The notes: generated by a model from the sequence alone, not told the origin. A DNA stretch of 64,000 nt from Bacillus halotolerans (GCF_001517105.1 NZ_LPVF01000011.1:216212-280211), one strand, 5' to 3'. Positions 44,983-55,121 are shown, counted from the stretch's first letter. Numbers and translations: made by a program.

Positions 44983-45252
44983 ATGAATACGTATATTGAG
45001 AAACTGACAAATCTGCTTCTGGAAAAAAACGATATGATCAGCTACATTCAGGCGAAAACATGGGTGGAATTGTTATGGAGCGACTTTGAAGCAACCTATG
45101 CAAAAGCCGGACACGCCTACCAAGGCGAAAAAATGACCGAAAAAATCGTCACACAGTGGATTGAGAACTATGGCGGCCAGCTCCACCTTTTCCAAAGCGG
45201 CCGTGAAGACGTGAATGATTACTTAAACCAAAGCAGAGGGCTTTTACATTAA
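44983..45252 (+). CDS. yfhJ: WVELL-family protein YfhJ
   Basis: 89 residues containing the naming motif [17 protein letters not shown], then [16 protein letters not shown]. Helical, acidic, no catalytic motif. AAAGGAGACCACC precedes the ATG and a strong terminator follows. Found across Bacillus; function unknown. Confidence 0.9.
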   Translation: MNTYIEKLTNLLLEKNDMISYIQAKTWVELLWSDFEATYAKAGHAYQGEKMTEKIVTQWIENYGGQLHLFQSGREDVNDYLNQSRGLLH

Positions 45253-45253
45253 C

Positions 45254-45290
45254 ACAGCCTGCCGGCAAAGTACGGCAGGCTGTTTTTTTA
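45254..45290 (+). terminator. Terminator after yfhJ
   Basis: ACAGCCTGCCG pairs with CGGCAGGCTGT around GCAAAGTA, then seven T. It touches the stop codon of the convergent membrane protein gene. Confidence 0.93.
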
Positions 45291-45671
45291 CACATTTGTA
45301 TTTAGTACATCACTCATCACCATTCTAAGCATAAAACCAAGAAAAGCAGTATATGCAATCAGCTGCAGATAGGAAAGAGGAAGCATGGATTGATGAATAA
45401 GAACAACACCTATAAGCAAAATAACAATCATCACCCAATGTGATATATAGCCCGCGAAATGAGCATTTGAGCGGGTGCGTTGGTCATTCTGAAAGTGTAC
45501 GTTTCCCCAGAGTTTATTTCTATGAATATGTGCGGCAGAATAAAGAACTCGTGCAGTTCCGATGACTGCTAACAGAAGTGTTAAAGTTGAGGGTGAATGC
45601 CAATAAAGGACATACAATAAAATGGGAAGCAAAGTTTGCAAAAATAATCCGGTACGATACGTCATGTTCAT
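45288..45671 (-). CDS. Four-helix membrane protein paired with an XRE regulator
   Basis: 127 residues with four predicted membrane helices (LFLQTLLPILLYVLYW, LTLLLAVIGTARVLY, HWVMIVILLIGVVLI, YLQLIAYTAFLGFMLRMVM) and a short charged loop (HIHRNKLWGNVHFQNDQRTR). Resembles the DUF2178-like proteins commonly next to a small XRE regulator. One base separates it from the regulator gene, so the two are co-translated. I do not remember this pair between yfhJ and yfhK in strain 168. Function unknown; possibilities are an immunity or stress-sensing partner. Confidence 0.82.
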   Translation of the reverse strand: MNMTYRTGLFLQTLLPILLYVLYWHSPSTLTLLLAVIGTARVLYSAAHIHRNKLWGNVHFQNDQRTRSNAHFAGYISHWVMIVILLIGVVLIHQSMLPLSYLQLIAYTAFLGFMLRMVMSDVLNTNV

Positions 45672-45672
45672 A

Positions 45673-45885
45673 TTATTTGTCTCCTTCTATCCAGAATAAT
45701 TGATCTAATGAGCACTCTAATACTGAAGATAATTTAATTGCAGTGCCTATTGAGGGTTCATATCTTTGTTTTTCAATTGCAATGACCGTCTGTCTTGTCA
45801 CTTGAATGTTTTCTGCCAGCTGATCCTGTGTCCATCCTTTAGCTTTTCTGTATTCTTTTACACAATTACGAACCCCGTGCTTCAT
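45673..45885 (-). CDS. Small XRE-family repressor
   Basis: 70 residues from ATG 45885 (MKHGVRNCVKEYRKAKGWTQ), with GAGAGG ten bases upstream; the open frame further upstream runs through operator-like sequence and has no ribosome site. A single Cro/CI helix-turn-helix (QDQLAENIQVTRQTVIAIEK) ends in the typical LDQLFWIE tail, as in the YozG/YgzD type of stand-alone regulators. Two 18-bp palindromes flank its promoter, strong evidence for autoregulation. Co-transcribed with the membrane protein. Confidence 0.88.
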   Translation of the reverse strand: MKHGVRNCVKEYRKAKGWTQDQLAENIQVTRQTVIAIEKQRYEPSIGTAIKLSSVLECSLDQLFWIEGDK

Positions 45886-45907
45886 CTTATTTGATCCTCT
45901 CTCATTA

Positions 45908-45967
45908 TGTAACGTATACCTTACATAATGTATCATACATAGATTAGAATGTAATGTACACCTTACA
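45908..45967 (-). promoter_or_regulatory. Twin operators and promoter of the XRE module
   Basis: TGTAACGTATACCTTACA (45908-45925) and TGTAATGTACACCTTACA (45950-45967) are near-palindromes identical at 16 of 18 positions, starting 42 bases apart, about four helical turns. On the reverse strand TTACAT, part of the distal operator, and TACATT 16 bases further form a promoter lying between them. Confidence 0.8.
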
Positions 45968-46011
45968 AACCTTAACATTTCCTTAACTGTTAGAAAAAAT
46001 AAACAAAAAGT

Positions 46012-46038
46012 GTTTTATCCTCCAGGCAATCAGGGAAT
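46012..46038 (+). promoter_or_regulatory. Candidate sigma-B promoter of yfhK
   Basis: GTTTTA (46012-46017), 15 bases, GGGAAT (46033-46038) resembles the general stress consensus GTTTAA...GGGTAT. yfhKLM is in the sigma-B regulon in my memory. Confidence 0.6.
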
Positions 46039-46077
46039 ATCTCTTATATCTTGTCAAAATGCGAGGAGGAGCTATGT

Positions 46078-46596
46078 ATGAAAAAGAAACAAGTATTGCT
46101 CGCTTTAACTGCCGCCGCAGGACTGAATTTCACAGCATTTAGCACTGCTCCCGCAGCAAAAGCTGCAGCCCTTCAGACCATAAATGTCTCTCTGCCATCA
46201 TCAGATTCGTATATGATTAAAGCAGGAAAACTGAATGTCCGGGCTGAGCCAAAACAAAAAAGCGCGATTCTCGGCACAGTATCATCTGAACAGAAAGTCA
46301 CTGTAAAGGGATTTGCTAATGCTGATTGGGCTCAAATCGAATTCAAAGGAAAAAAAGCATATATTTCAACACACTTCTTAATGAAAACCGCAAGTCAAGC
46401 AAAAACAGCAAAGCAGACTGCCTTCTATTTTCCAACACCGGAAAATGGAAAAGCCAAGCAGCTTTCTTCGGGGACAGAAGTCACTTTGATCGGCTGGGGA
46501 TTCAGTGAAAACGGAGGATTTGATTTCAGCTGGGCATTCGTTGATTACGGCGGGATAAAAGGCTATATTCCGACAAAGGATTTACAAATACGCTAA
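46078..46596 (+). CDS. yfhK: Secreted SH3-domain protein (YfhK)
   Basis: 172 residues from ATG 46078 (GAGGAGGAG upstream, seven bases away). A signal peptide ends AKAAA. The mature part has a bacterial SH3 fold (YMIKAGKLNVRAEPKQKSAI, VTVKGFANADWAQIEFKGKK) followed by a second similar stretch (GTEVTLIGWGFSENGGFDFS). SH3b domains usually bind peptidoglycan, so an extracellular wall-associated stress protein is likely. A weak stem-loop (46599-46622) follows. Confidence 0.88.
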   Translation: MKKKQVLLALTAAAGLNFTAFSTAPAAKAAALQTINVSLPSSDSYMIKAGKLNVRAEPKQKSAILGTVSSEQKVTVKGFANADWAQIEFKGKKAYISTHFLMKTASQAKTAKQTAFYFPTPENGKAKQLSSGTEVTLIGWGFSENGGFDFSWAFVDYGGIKGYIPTKDLQIR

Positions 46597-46598
46597 AT

Positions 46599-46622
46599 AG
46601 ACAGGCTCCTGCTTGTCTTTTT
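46599..46622 (+). terminator. Weak terminator after yfhK
   Basis: AGACAGGC and GCTTGTCT around TCCT, then TTTTT. It may be partial, since yfhL and yfhM continue in the same direction. Confidence 0.65.
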
Positions 46623-46681
46623 GTCTGGATATTGAAACATTTCTTCTTTCTTAACGTAACAATGAGAGAGGAGATGATCAT

Positions 46682-47014
46682 ATGGCATGTTTAATCGGCG
46701 GAGGGTTCATGATAATTGCAGGTCTTTTCATCAAATTGTTCCCTCCAAAATCCATTAACAGTGTATATGGATTCAGAACGAGACGCTCAATGTCAGATCA
46801 AAAGTTATGGAAGGAAGCCAACCGTTACAGTGCGGCGCTCATGATCCTGTCAGGTTTGATTGTCTTGGGGGCCGGGGTGCTCCTGAGATCAAGCTTTATC
46901 ATCCTTCAGCTGATCTTGCTTGTTGCTGCTTGTATCATCACTTTTATGCTGACGGAGAAAAGGCTGAAACATATGACGCAAAGTCAAGGAGGAGATTTAA
47001 GTGGAAGGAGTTAA
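46682..47014 (+). CDS. yfhL: SdpI-like membrane protein (YfhL)
   Basis: 110 residues with three membrane helices and the family signature PPKSINSVYGFRTRRSMSDQ, as in SdpI, the membrane protein that gives immunity to the cannibalism toxin SdpC. No sdp toxin genes are adjacent, so the role is unclear. Good ribosome site GAGAGGAG. Its end overlaps the start of yfhM by 14 bases. Confidence 0.9.
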   Translation: MACLIGGGFMIIAGLFIKLFPPKSINSVYGFRTRRSMSDQKLWKEANRYSAALMILSGLIVLGAGVLLRSSFIILQLILLVAACIITFMLTEKRLKHMTQSQGGDLSGRS

Positions 47015-47864
47015 CAGCCAGTTTGTCAAAACAAATGGAATCACACTCCACGTTGCTTCCGCAGGACCGGAGGACGGCCCGCTTATCGTCCTGCTCCATG
47101 GATTCCCTGAGTTTTGGTATGGCTGGAAAAACCAAATCAAACCGCTTGCGGACGCGGGGTACCGGGTGATCGCTCCTGATCAGCGAGGTTACAATCTTAG
47201 TGACAAACCGGAAGGAATTGAGGCATATCGGATTGATACATTAAGAGATGATATCATTGGGCTTATTTCGCAATTCACTGATCAAAAAGCAATCGTGATC
47301 GGTCATGACTGGGGAGGAGCAGTAGCCTGGCACTTGGCATCAACATGTCCGGAATATCTTGAAAAGCTTATCGCCATTAACATACCGCATCCGCACGTCA
47401 TGAAAACCGTAACGCCAGTCTACCCTCCGCAATGGCTGAAAAGCTCATACATTGCCTTCTTCCAGCTGCCGGACAAACCGGAGGCCGCGTTAAAAGAAAA
47501 TGATTATGAGAAATTAGATAAAGCCATCGGGCTATCTGATCGGCCGGAGCTTTTTTCTTCTGAGGATATCAATAAGTACAAAGAAGCGTGGAAGCAGCCT
47601 GGCGCCCTGACATCAATGCTGAACTGGTACAGGGCCCTCAGAAAAGGCAGCCTTGCAGAAAATTCCCGCGAATGCCATACAGCCCCTTATCGGATGATCT
47701 GGGGAATGGAAGACCGCTTTTTAAGCAGAAAGCTTGCAAAAGAAACAGCAAGACGCTGTCCAAATGGGCATTTAATATTTGTGGATGAAGCGTCCCATTG
47801 GATCAGCCACGAAAAGCCGGCCATCGTGAATCAGCTTATTTTAGAATATCTTGAAAAACAATAA
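47001..47864 (+). CDS. yfhM: Alpha/beta hydrolase, epoxide-hydrolase-like (YfhM)
   Basis: 287 residues, GTG start at 47001 with AAGGAGGAG upstream inside yfhL. The oxyanion motif HGFPEFW (33-39), nucleophile D103 in GHDWGG, acid D in GMEDRFL and H266 in SHWISHEKP match epoxide hydrolases and haloalkane dehalogenases, where the nucleophile is aspartate rather than serine. General stress protein in B. subtilis (from memory). Natural substrate unknown. Confidence 0.92.
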   Translation: MEGVNSQFVKTNGITLHVASAGPEDGPLIVLLHGFPEFWYGWKNQIKPLADAGYRVIAPDQRGYNLSDKPEGIEAYRIDTLRDDIIGLISQFTDQKAIVIGHDWGGAVAWHLASTCPEYLEKLIAINIPHPHVMKTVTPVYPPQWLKSSYIAFFQLPDKPEAALKENDYEKLDKAIGLSDRPELFSSEDINKYKEAWKQPGALTSMLNWYRALRKGSLAENSRECHTAPYRMIWGMEDRFLSRKLAKETARRCPNGHLIFVDEASHWISHEKPAIVNQLILEYLEKQ

Positions 47865-47981
47865 GTCAGATTTTCTTTGCACCGTCTGTCGAAATGGCAG
47901 ACTTTTTCTATGCTTTTTTTTCATACTCTATTTTAATCCTGACAAAATAACATTACATATACTCAAATGTCATACCAAAAA

Positions 47982-48023
47982 TGTAACAAAAAACAGGTTT
48001 AAACGACTTTAAAAAAAGGAATA
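47982..48023 (+). promoter_or_regulatory. Overlapping sigma-X and sigma-B promoters of csbB
   Basis: TGTAAC (47982-47987), 16 bases, CGAC (48004-48007) fits sigma-X. GTTTAA (47997-48002), 15 bases, GGAATA (48018-48023) fits sigma-B. The two are interlaced. Dual sigma-B and sigma-X control of csbB is known. Confidence 0.8.
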
Positions 48024-48095
48024 GCCTTACTGAAGATTTGTGTACAATTCCCCTAAGGCAATACTTAAAAAGAATAATAAAAAGAAGGTGCCTTA

Positions 48096-49085
48096 ATGAA
48101 GCAAGGATTAATCTCGATTATTATCCCGTCTTACAATGAAGGTTATAATGTCAAACTCATTCATGAATCTTTAAAAAAGGAATTCAAAAACATTCATTAT
48201 GATTATGAAATATTCTTCATTAACGACGGAAGTATTGATGACACGCTTCAGCAGATCAAAGACCTGGCATCCAAATGCAGCCGAGTGAAATACATATCAT
48301 TTTCGCGGAATTTTGGAAAAGAAGCCGCGATCTTGGCCGGATTTGAACATGTTCAAGGTGAGGCCGTTGTCGTGATGGACGCCGATTTGCAGCATCCGAC
48401 CTATTTGCTGAAGGACTTTATTAAAGGCTACGAGGAAGGCTATGATCAAGTCATTGCCCAAAGGAACAGAAAAGGGGATAACCCCGTGCGTTCGCTTCTT
48501 TCGTCCCTTTACTACAAGTTCATTAATAAAGCGGTGGAAGTTGATTTGCGTGACGGTGTCGGAGACTTTCGGCTGTTAAGCCGCCAAGCTGTGGATGCAC
48601 TTTTGAAATTGAGCGAAGGCAACCGCTTTTCAAAAGGCCTGTTTTGCTGGATCGGCTTCGAACAGAAAATTGTTTTTTACGAAAATGTCGAAAGAAAAAA
48701 CGGCACATCCAAATGGTCATTCAGCAGCCTTTTTAATTACGGAATGGACGGCGTTGTCTCCTTCAATCATAAACCGCTGAGAATATGCTTTTACACCGGC
48801 ATTTTTGTATTGCTGCTCTCTCTTATTTATATCATAGCCACGTTCGTCAAAATTCTTACAAACGGTATTTCTGTACCCGGATATTTCACAATTATATCTG
48901 CGGTCTTATTCCTTGGCGGGGTTCAGCTGTTAAGCCTTGGCATCATAGGAGAATACATCGGCAGAATTTATTACGAAACAAAAAAACGTCCGCATTATTT
49001 GATCAAAGAAGCAAATATCCCGAGCAAAGATCTGCCTGAAACGAACGAATTGAAAAACGTGCGGCGCCTGACCAAACTGCACTGA
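48096..49085 (+). CDS. csbB: Membrane glycosyltransferase CsbB
   Basis: 329 residues, GT2 family of the GtrB/DPM1 type. Cytosolic catalytic domain with SIIIPSYNEGYNVKLIHESL, the metal-binding VVMDADLQHP and the GDFRLLSRQAVDALL segment, followed by two C-terminal membrane helices. It makes undecaprenyl-phosphate-linked GlcNAc, which YfhO uses on the outside to decorate lipoteichoic acid (reported for B. subtilis). Cells lacking YfhO suffer from accumulation of this lipid when CsbB is active. The stress sigma factors read the upstream promoters. Confidence 0.95.
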   Translation: MKQGLISIIIPSYNEGYNVKLIHESLKKEFKNIHYDYEIFFINDGSIDDTLQQIKDLASKCSRVKYISFSRNFGKEAAILAGFEHVQGEAVVVMDADLQHPTYLLKDFIKGYEEGYDQVIAQRNRKGDNPVRSLLSSLYYKFINKAVEVDLRDGVGDFRLLSRQAVDALLKLSEGNRFSKGLFCWIGFEQKIVFYENVERKNGTSKWSFSSLFNYGMDGVVSFNHKPLRICFYTGIFVLLLSLIYIIATFVKILTNGISVPGYFTIISAVLFLGGVQLLSLGIIGEYIGRIYYETKKRPHYLIKEANIPSKDLPETNELKNVRRLTKLH

Positions 49086-49154
49086 AATGAATCAATTGCC
49101 ATTGGCAGTGCTTTTTTGCATGCTTACAGTTAACGGCAAGACTGGAGAACTCTT

Positions 49155-51740
49155 ATGAAAAAAAGAAAACATGTCATGATGTATGCGGCCAGTCTGTTCA
49201 TAGCCGTTCTTGCGCACGCTTTTTTTGTGAAAGAATGGGCGGAAGGCAGATATATGACAGGTCCGGGTGACGGACTGGCGCAAATGATTGTATTTAAAAA
49301 ATTCTTATATGAACAATACACGCAAGGAAACTTTTTCTATCATTATTCATTCGGACTCGGCGGCGGCACATTCAGTCAGCTTGGCTATTATTTTTCTGCT
49401 TCTTTCCTTTTTCTCGCGACAGCCGCCGCAGTATGGCTGCTGCAATCCGTTCATCTCATCGGTGAGGCGGACACGCTTTTTTGGGCACAGTCAGCCGTTT
49501 TTATCAGCATTTTTAAGCTGAGTCTGATTATTTTTACAGCAGCTTCTGTTTTCAGCTATTTGCTCAAACGCAGAGCAGCGGCGTTTACGGGTGCTGTACT
49601 ATACGGAGTATCGATTATTTACTTTCGCCACGAAGCGTATTGGGAATTTTTCACCGATACAATGATTTGGCTCCCGCTTCTCGTGCTCGGAGCGGAAAAA
49701 ATCATCAGGGAACGGCGTCCGGCATGGTTTATCATTGCTTGCTCACTGAGCTTAATCAACAATTTTTACTTTGCATACATAAATCTGATTTTCATTGGAA
49801 TTTATATTTTGTTCAGATGGCTGATCAAGCTGGAAGATCATGAAGTGAAAAAATGGGTTCAATGCAGAATGTTTTTAGTCTCGGGACTCCTTTCTTTCGG
49901 TATCAGTGCGGCGGTATTTGTGCCGGTGGTTTACGGGTATTTAAATAACCTGCGCCCTCCGTATAATGAAAAAATAGAGTGGCTGAATTTCGATGATAAT
50001 ATTTTATTTTCAAGCAGGATTATCGTGGTGCCAGCCATCTTTTTGCTGTTTTTGTTTGTCATTTCTTTTTATAAACACCGGGTGTTTCGCCTTTTTGCCA
50101 CATTGAGCCTTCTGTTTATCCTCTTTCATTTCAGTCCGTACGCGGCAAGCGCCTTTAACGGCTTTTCCGCACCGCAAAACCGGTTTGAATATATTTTGGC
50201 CTTTACAATCGCCGGAGCAGCCGCCGCAGGTTTATCACAGCTGCAGGAGCTGAGGCGGAAAGAACTGCTTCCTGCCGCAGCGATTGTTCTGCTTCTTTAT
50301 TGGTATCATGTCCAAAGGTATGAGCTTGATATATGGAAGCCAGCGAATGAAAGCATCCTGCTGCTTTTGTTCCTGACAATCGCTGCTTTGTTTGCCGCAG
50401 TTTTTGTGAAAAAACGGGCAAAGCTGGCTGTATACGGTGTGGTGATTCTGTCTTCGCTGCTTGTCGCTAACACCTATCAGAAATATGCGCTCTCAGAAGG
50501 AGGCGGGCTGGACAGTGTCTCAAAATCCTATATGACAAGCGAGGAATACAAAGGAGACGAACAATCTCAGCTCATTAGACGTGTGCAAAAGGAAGACAAT
50601 GATCCGCTCATGAGAATCGACTGGATGAATGGCGTCCGCAATAACACTCCGATTATTTACGGATTTAATGGATTCAGCGCCTACTCGAGCATTTTAAACA
50701 GCCACTTGCTCTCCTTCTATTGGAATGATCTTCGCATCGATATGGGAAGAGAAAGCGTCAGCCGCTACGCTTCATTGGGGGACAGAGCGAATTTGTACAG
50801 CTTGCTTTACGGCAGATACTATATGACGGAAAAAATAAACGAAGCGAATGTTCCATACGGCTTTACAAAACATATGGAATCAGAGCACTACACCGTTTAT
50901 GAAAATCAATACATGCTTCCTTTTGTCAAATCAGCCGATAAAGTTTACTCAGAAAGGGATTTGGAAAAATTGCCCGCTCTTGCGAAAGAGCAAGCGATGC
51001 TGAAAGGAATTGTATTAGCAGATCCAACTGAAAAAACAGAGCAGCCCCCTGATCTGGCGAATCTGATCTCCAAATCGGATATCACTGCAAAACAAGCTCA
51101 ATATCAAAACGGACTCCTCACTGTAACTGGAGAAAACGGCGGAGAATTGATCATCACTCCGAAAAAGGCGTCAGCCGGTCCGGGCGATTACTATGTCAGT
51201 TTTTATTTAAAAAGCAAAGCAAAAGACAAAGGATTTACGCTAAAGGTAAATGATTATGTCACAACAAGAAAATCCAATCAATCGATCTATAAAACGGGTG
51301 TAAATGATTTGACCATCAGAGTGCCTCAATCAGATCATATCTCGATCAGGCTTCCGAAAGGAACGTACGAGCTTTCACACATAGCGCTTTATGAAGAAAA
51401 TTATCAAACATTAAAAAACGCTGTGTCGCAAAACAAAACAGAGAGAACAGACAGCCTGGAATGGAATAAAAACAAGCTGACATTCACATATCACAATTCC
51501 AAACCCCAGTACATCATGCTCCCGATTCCGTATGAGAAAGGCTGGGAGCTGAAAATTAACGGAAAACAGCAGAAAATTGAAAAAGCCGATTACACTTTTA
51601 TCGGTTTTAAGGCGCAAAAGGGAGACAATCAAATTGAACTCACCTACTATCCGCCATATTTTAAAATATCCGCACTGATGTCTTTCATCAGTCTGCTCTT
51701 AGCTGTTTTTTATACAAGACGCAAAAAAGCCCGGCTCTAA
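49155..51740 (+). CDS. yfhO: GT-C membrane glycosyltransferase YfhO
   Basis: 861 residues: about thirteen membrane helices in the first 440, with the first external loop carrying the acidic pair in MTGPGDGLAQ that is typical of GT-C catalytic loops, then a large extracytoplasmic C-terminal domain rich in beta structure and a final helix before the basic end. YfhO transfers GlcNAc from the CsbB lipid product to lipoteichoic acid (known). The 70-base gap to csbB and no terminator between suggest one operon. Confidence 0.93.
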   Translation: MKKRKHVMMYAASLFIAVLAHAFFVKEWAEGRYMTGPGDGLAQMIVFKKFLYEQYTQGNFFYHYSFGLGGGTFSQLGYYFSASFLFLATAAAVWLLQSVHLIGEADTLFWAQSAVFISIFKLSLIIFTAASVFSYLLKRRAAAFTGAVLYGVSIIYFRHEAYWEFFTDTMIWLPLLVLGAEKIIRERRPAWFIIACSLSLINNFYFAYINLIFIGIYILFRWLIKLEDHEVKKWVQCRMFLVSGLLSFGISAAVFVPVVYGYLNNLRPPYNEKIEWLNFDDNILFSSRIIVVPAIFLLFLFVISFYKHRVFRLFATLSLLFILFHFSPYAASAFNGFSAPQNRFEYILAFTIAGAAAAGLSQLQELRRKELLPAAAIVLLLYWYHVQRYELDIWKPANESILLLLFLTIAALFAAVFVKKRAKLAVYGVVILSSLLVANTYQKYALSEGGGLDSVSKSYMTSEEYKGDEQSQLIRRVQKEDNDPLMRIDWMNGVRNNTPIIYGFNGFSAYSSILNSHLLSFYWNDLRIDMGRESVSRYASLGDRANLYSLLYGRYYMTEKINEANVPYGFTKHMESEHYTVYENQYMLPFVKSADKVYSERDLEKLPALAKEQAMLKGIVLADPTEKTEQPPDLANLISKSDITAKQAQYQNGLLTVTGENGGELIITPKKASAGPGDYYVSFYLKSKAKDKGFTLKVNDYVTTRKSNQSIYKTGVNDLTIRVPQSDHISIRLPKGTYELSHIALYEENYQTLKNAVSQNKTERTDSLEWNKNKLTFTYHNSKPQYIMLPIPYEKGWELKINGKQQKIEKADYTFIGFKAQKGDNQIELTYYPPYFKISALMSFISLLLAVFYTRRKKARL

Positions 51741-51762
51741 ATAGAGCCGAGCTTTAATTTTT
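51728..51762. terminator. Terminator shared by yfhO and yfhP
   Basis: AGCCCGGCTCT pairs with AGAGCCGAGCT around AAAT (one mismatch). It overlaps the stop codons of both convergent genes. Confidence 0.85.
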
Positions 51763-52720
51763 TCTGAAGCTTTTCTTCGCTGAATATCCAGCCGGTATAA
51801 GATGAGCGTATCTCAAGATCATGGCTGATATGAACGATTGCCACAAACGGATAGTGCCCTTTACTCCGATAACGCAGGTCAATAAACCGTACCTCGTAAT
51901 GATCCTTATACGTATCCACTTCCCACCTGTAAACCGGGGAGAACGACAGAAACGCCGCAATGTTATCATCCTGCTTCGCCGCTTGCATAACGTCGGTTTC
52001 AGGAACCGGCACCCGATTAAACGTATCAAGTATCACCACATGCCCGTCCATGCTCCTTCCTACATAAAAAGCATGCGCAGTCGTAACCGCAATCCGCCAT
52101 TGCCTGAATTTCATCGTCGGTGAAATGATAATGCTTTCGATCTCTTCGTGAATCATCTCACGGAGCTGCCGTTTGATTCGCAGCTGCATCATCAGGCGCA
52201 AGATATAATAGCCTGCCAGTATTACGTATAAGGTGAGAAATGTAATACCGGGGCTGCCGCCGACATACCAAACCGCGATGGCAGCCAGATGGCTGATAAA
52301 TATAAACGGATCAAATGTGTTAATCAGCCCGAGTGCCACCCATTTTTTCGAAAACGGCCGGATGGCTTGTGTTCCGTACGCGTTGAAAATGTCAACAAAT
52401 ACATGCAGCACAACTGCCAGCAATGTCCACAGCCACAGATGCAGAAAATCAGCCTGCGGATAAAATAAATACAAAATCGCCGGAATGATGACAGACCAAA
52501 ACAAAACGGCGGGAATAGAATGGGTAAAGCCTCTGTGATTTCTTATATAAACAGCATTGTTTTTAAGTTTTAACACAGTATCAATATCAGGAGCCTGTGA
52601 GCCCGCAAGCGTAGCGATCATGACTGCGTGAGCCATTGCCGGATCTGTTCCGACAACCGGATCCAGTGTCGCGATTCCGCCGAGGGCGATGCCCATGACA
52701 ACATGTGTGCCCGTATCCAT
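51737..52720 (-). CDS. yfhP: Membrane-bound metal-dependent hydrolase-like protein YfhP (DUF457)
   Basis: 327 residues from ATG 52720, directly after the very strong site AAGGAGGTCACCT. N-terminal histidine motif GTHVVMGIALGG, SQAPDIDTVLKLKNNAVYIR and HRGFTHSIPAVLFW match the YdjM/YfhP (DUF457) family with four or five membrane helices and conserved histidines and aspartates. The C-terminal 130 residues are soluble. Thought to be a hydrolase; substrate unknown. Confidence 0.9.
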   Translation of the reverse strand: MDTGTHVVMGIALGGIATLDPVVGTDPAMAHAVMIATLAGSQAPDIDTVLKLKNNAVYIRNHRGFTHSIPAVLFWSVIIPAILYLFYPQADFLHLWLWTLLAVVLHVFVDIFNAYGTQAIRPFSKKWVALGLINTFDPFIFISHLAAIAVWYVGGSPGITFLTLYVILAGYYILRLMMQLRIKRQLREMIHEEIESIIISPTMKFRQWRIAVTTAHAFYVGRSMDGHVVILDTFNRVPVPETDVMQAAKQDDNIAAFLSFSPVYRWEVDTYKDHYEVRFIDLRYRSKGHYPFVAIVHISHDLEIRSSYTGWIFSEEKLQKKLKLGSI

Positions 52721-52936
52721 AGGTGACCTCCTTGCAGGTGTATCCTGCACATTCACTTTTGTAAGACATTACCTATTTTTATATACCCAATCTTTTAACC
52801 TGTTTAATCGTTCTCATATGTTTCCGCTTTTTCTTTACTTCTATTTAATGTAACATATTATCGTACTGTGCCCTTAGTGTACAACAAAAAACAGTCTAAA
52901 GAAAAGCGGGGCGCGAGAGACTGGGGAGAAACACAT

Positions 52937-54037
52937 ATGAACGTACTTGAAGATAAGATAAAACAAAAAGATATACAGCAATTTCAAAATGATTTAATTA
53001 ACTGGTTCGAAAGAGAACAGCGCATTCTGCCGTGGAGAGAGGACCAGGATCCGTATAAGGTGTGGGTATCTGAAGTGATGCTCCAGCAAACGAGGGTAGA
53101 GACGGTCATTCCTTACTTTTTACGGTTTGTGGAGCAATTCCCGACAGTAGAAGCGCTCGCTGATGCCGATGAAGAAAAAGTGCTCAAAGCATGGGAAGGC
53201 CTCGGTTATTATTCGCGGGTCAGAAACCTGCAAAGCGCGGTTAAAGAAGTGAAGCAGCAATACGGGGGAGTTGTTCCGTCAGAAGAAAAAGAGTTCGGCG
53301 GTTTAAAAGGCGTAGGCCCTTACACAAAAGGAGCGGTGCTAAGCATCGCCTACAATAAACCGATTCCCGCGGTTGACGGAAATGTGATGCGTGTCATGTC
53401 GAGAATTCTGTCCATCTGGGATGATATTGCCAAGCCAAAAACAAGAACGATTTTTGAAGAAGCAGTCCGTGCGTTTATTTCAAAAGAAAAACCCTCTGAA
53501 TTCAATCAGGGTTTAATGGAGCTGGGAGCCATCATCTGTACGCCGAAATCACCTTCTTGCCTGCTTTGTCCTGTCCAGCAGCATTGCTCAGCGTTTGCAG
53601 AAGGCACTGAACGAGAACTCCCGGTGAAAAGCAAAAAGAAGAAACCCGGGATCAAAACAATGGCTGCAATTGTGCTGACAGATGATGACGGACAAGTCTA
53701 TATTCATAAACGCCCGTCTAAGGGACTGCTTGCCAATCTGTGGGAATTCCCGAATCTTGAAACACAAAAAGGAATCAAAACAGAGCGCGAGCAGCTCACT
53801 GCATTTTTAGAAAGTGATTTTGGCATAAAAGCTGAAATCAGTGACCTCCAAGGTGTAGTGGAGCATGTTTTCACCCACCTGGTATGGAATATTTCTGTGT
53901 TTTTCGGTAAAGTAAAACAAGTGTCGGATACTGCAGACCTGAAAATAGTAACGAAGGAAGAGCTCGAAGAATTCGCGTTTCCAGTGTCACATCAAAAAAT
54001 TTGGAAGATGGCAGTGGAAGCAGCCGGAGTCATTTAA
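52937..54037 (+). CDS. mutY: Adenine DNA glycosylase MutY
   Basis: 366 residues from ATG 52937 (GGGGAGA upstream); the longer open frame has no ribosome site. It removes adenine mispaired with 8-oxoguanine. Helix-hairpin-helix [17 protein letters not shown], catalytic E46 in [10 protein letters not shown] and D147 in PAVDGNV, the four iron-sulfur cysteines C201, C208, C211, C217, and a C-terminal NUDIX-like domain that reads 8-oxoG ([20 protein letters not shown]) are all intact. Confidence 0.96.
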   Translation: MNVLEDKIKQKDIQQFQNDLINWFEREQRILPWREDQDPYKVWVSEVMLQQTRVETVIPYFLRFVEQFPTVEALADADEEKVLKAWEGLGYYSRVRNLQSAVKEVKQQYGGVVPSEEKEFGGLKGVGPYTKGAVLSIAYNKPIPAVDGNVMRVMSRILSIWDDIAKPKTRTIFEEAVRAFISKEKPSEFNQGLMELGAIICTPKSPSCLLCPVQQHCSAFAEGTERELPVKSKKKKPGIKTMAAIVLTDDDGQVYIHKRPSKGLLANLWEFPNLETQKGIKTEREQLTAFLESDFGIKAEISDLQGVVEHVFTHLVWNISVFFGKVKQVSDTADLKIVTKEELEEFAFPVSHQKIWKMAVEAAGVI

Positions 54038-54059
54038 TTCGGCTGCTCGGTAAGAGTCC

Positions 54060-54284
54060 TTAATCATAACTGACGCGCGTGCCGTGGCTGTAGTCTGCTT
54101 CATTGCGCTTCATACCGCCGCGCGCTTCAATCTCTTGCGTTAATTCGCGGTATTTTGATTGGCCTTCTTCGTTCAAATAAGGCATAATTTGCTGAAAGGC
54201 ATGATGAAAAAAGGCGAGTTCACTGTTTTTCCAGTCCTTTTTGGAAATCATGGTCAATTCGCTCATATCTCGTCCGACATACAT
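54060..54284 (-). CDS. yfhS: Small protein YfhS
   Basis: 74 residues from ATG 54284 (GGGGGT eight bases upstream; the longer frame lacks a ribosome site). Helical, hydrophilic, ending NEADYSHGTRVSYD. Conserved in the B. subtilis group at this place; no function can be derived. Divergent from fabL, with the two starts 85 bases apart. Confidence 0.82.
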   Translation of the reverse strand: MYVGRDMSELTMISKKDWKNSELAFFHHAFQQIMPYLNEEGQSKYRELTQEIEARGGMKRNEADYSHGTRVSYD

Positions 54285-54305
54285 AACAGAAGACCCCCTT
54301 ATTAA

Positions 54306-55121
<816 letters not shown>

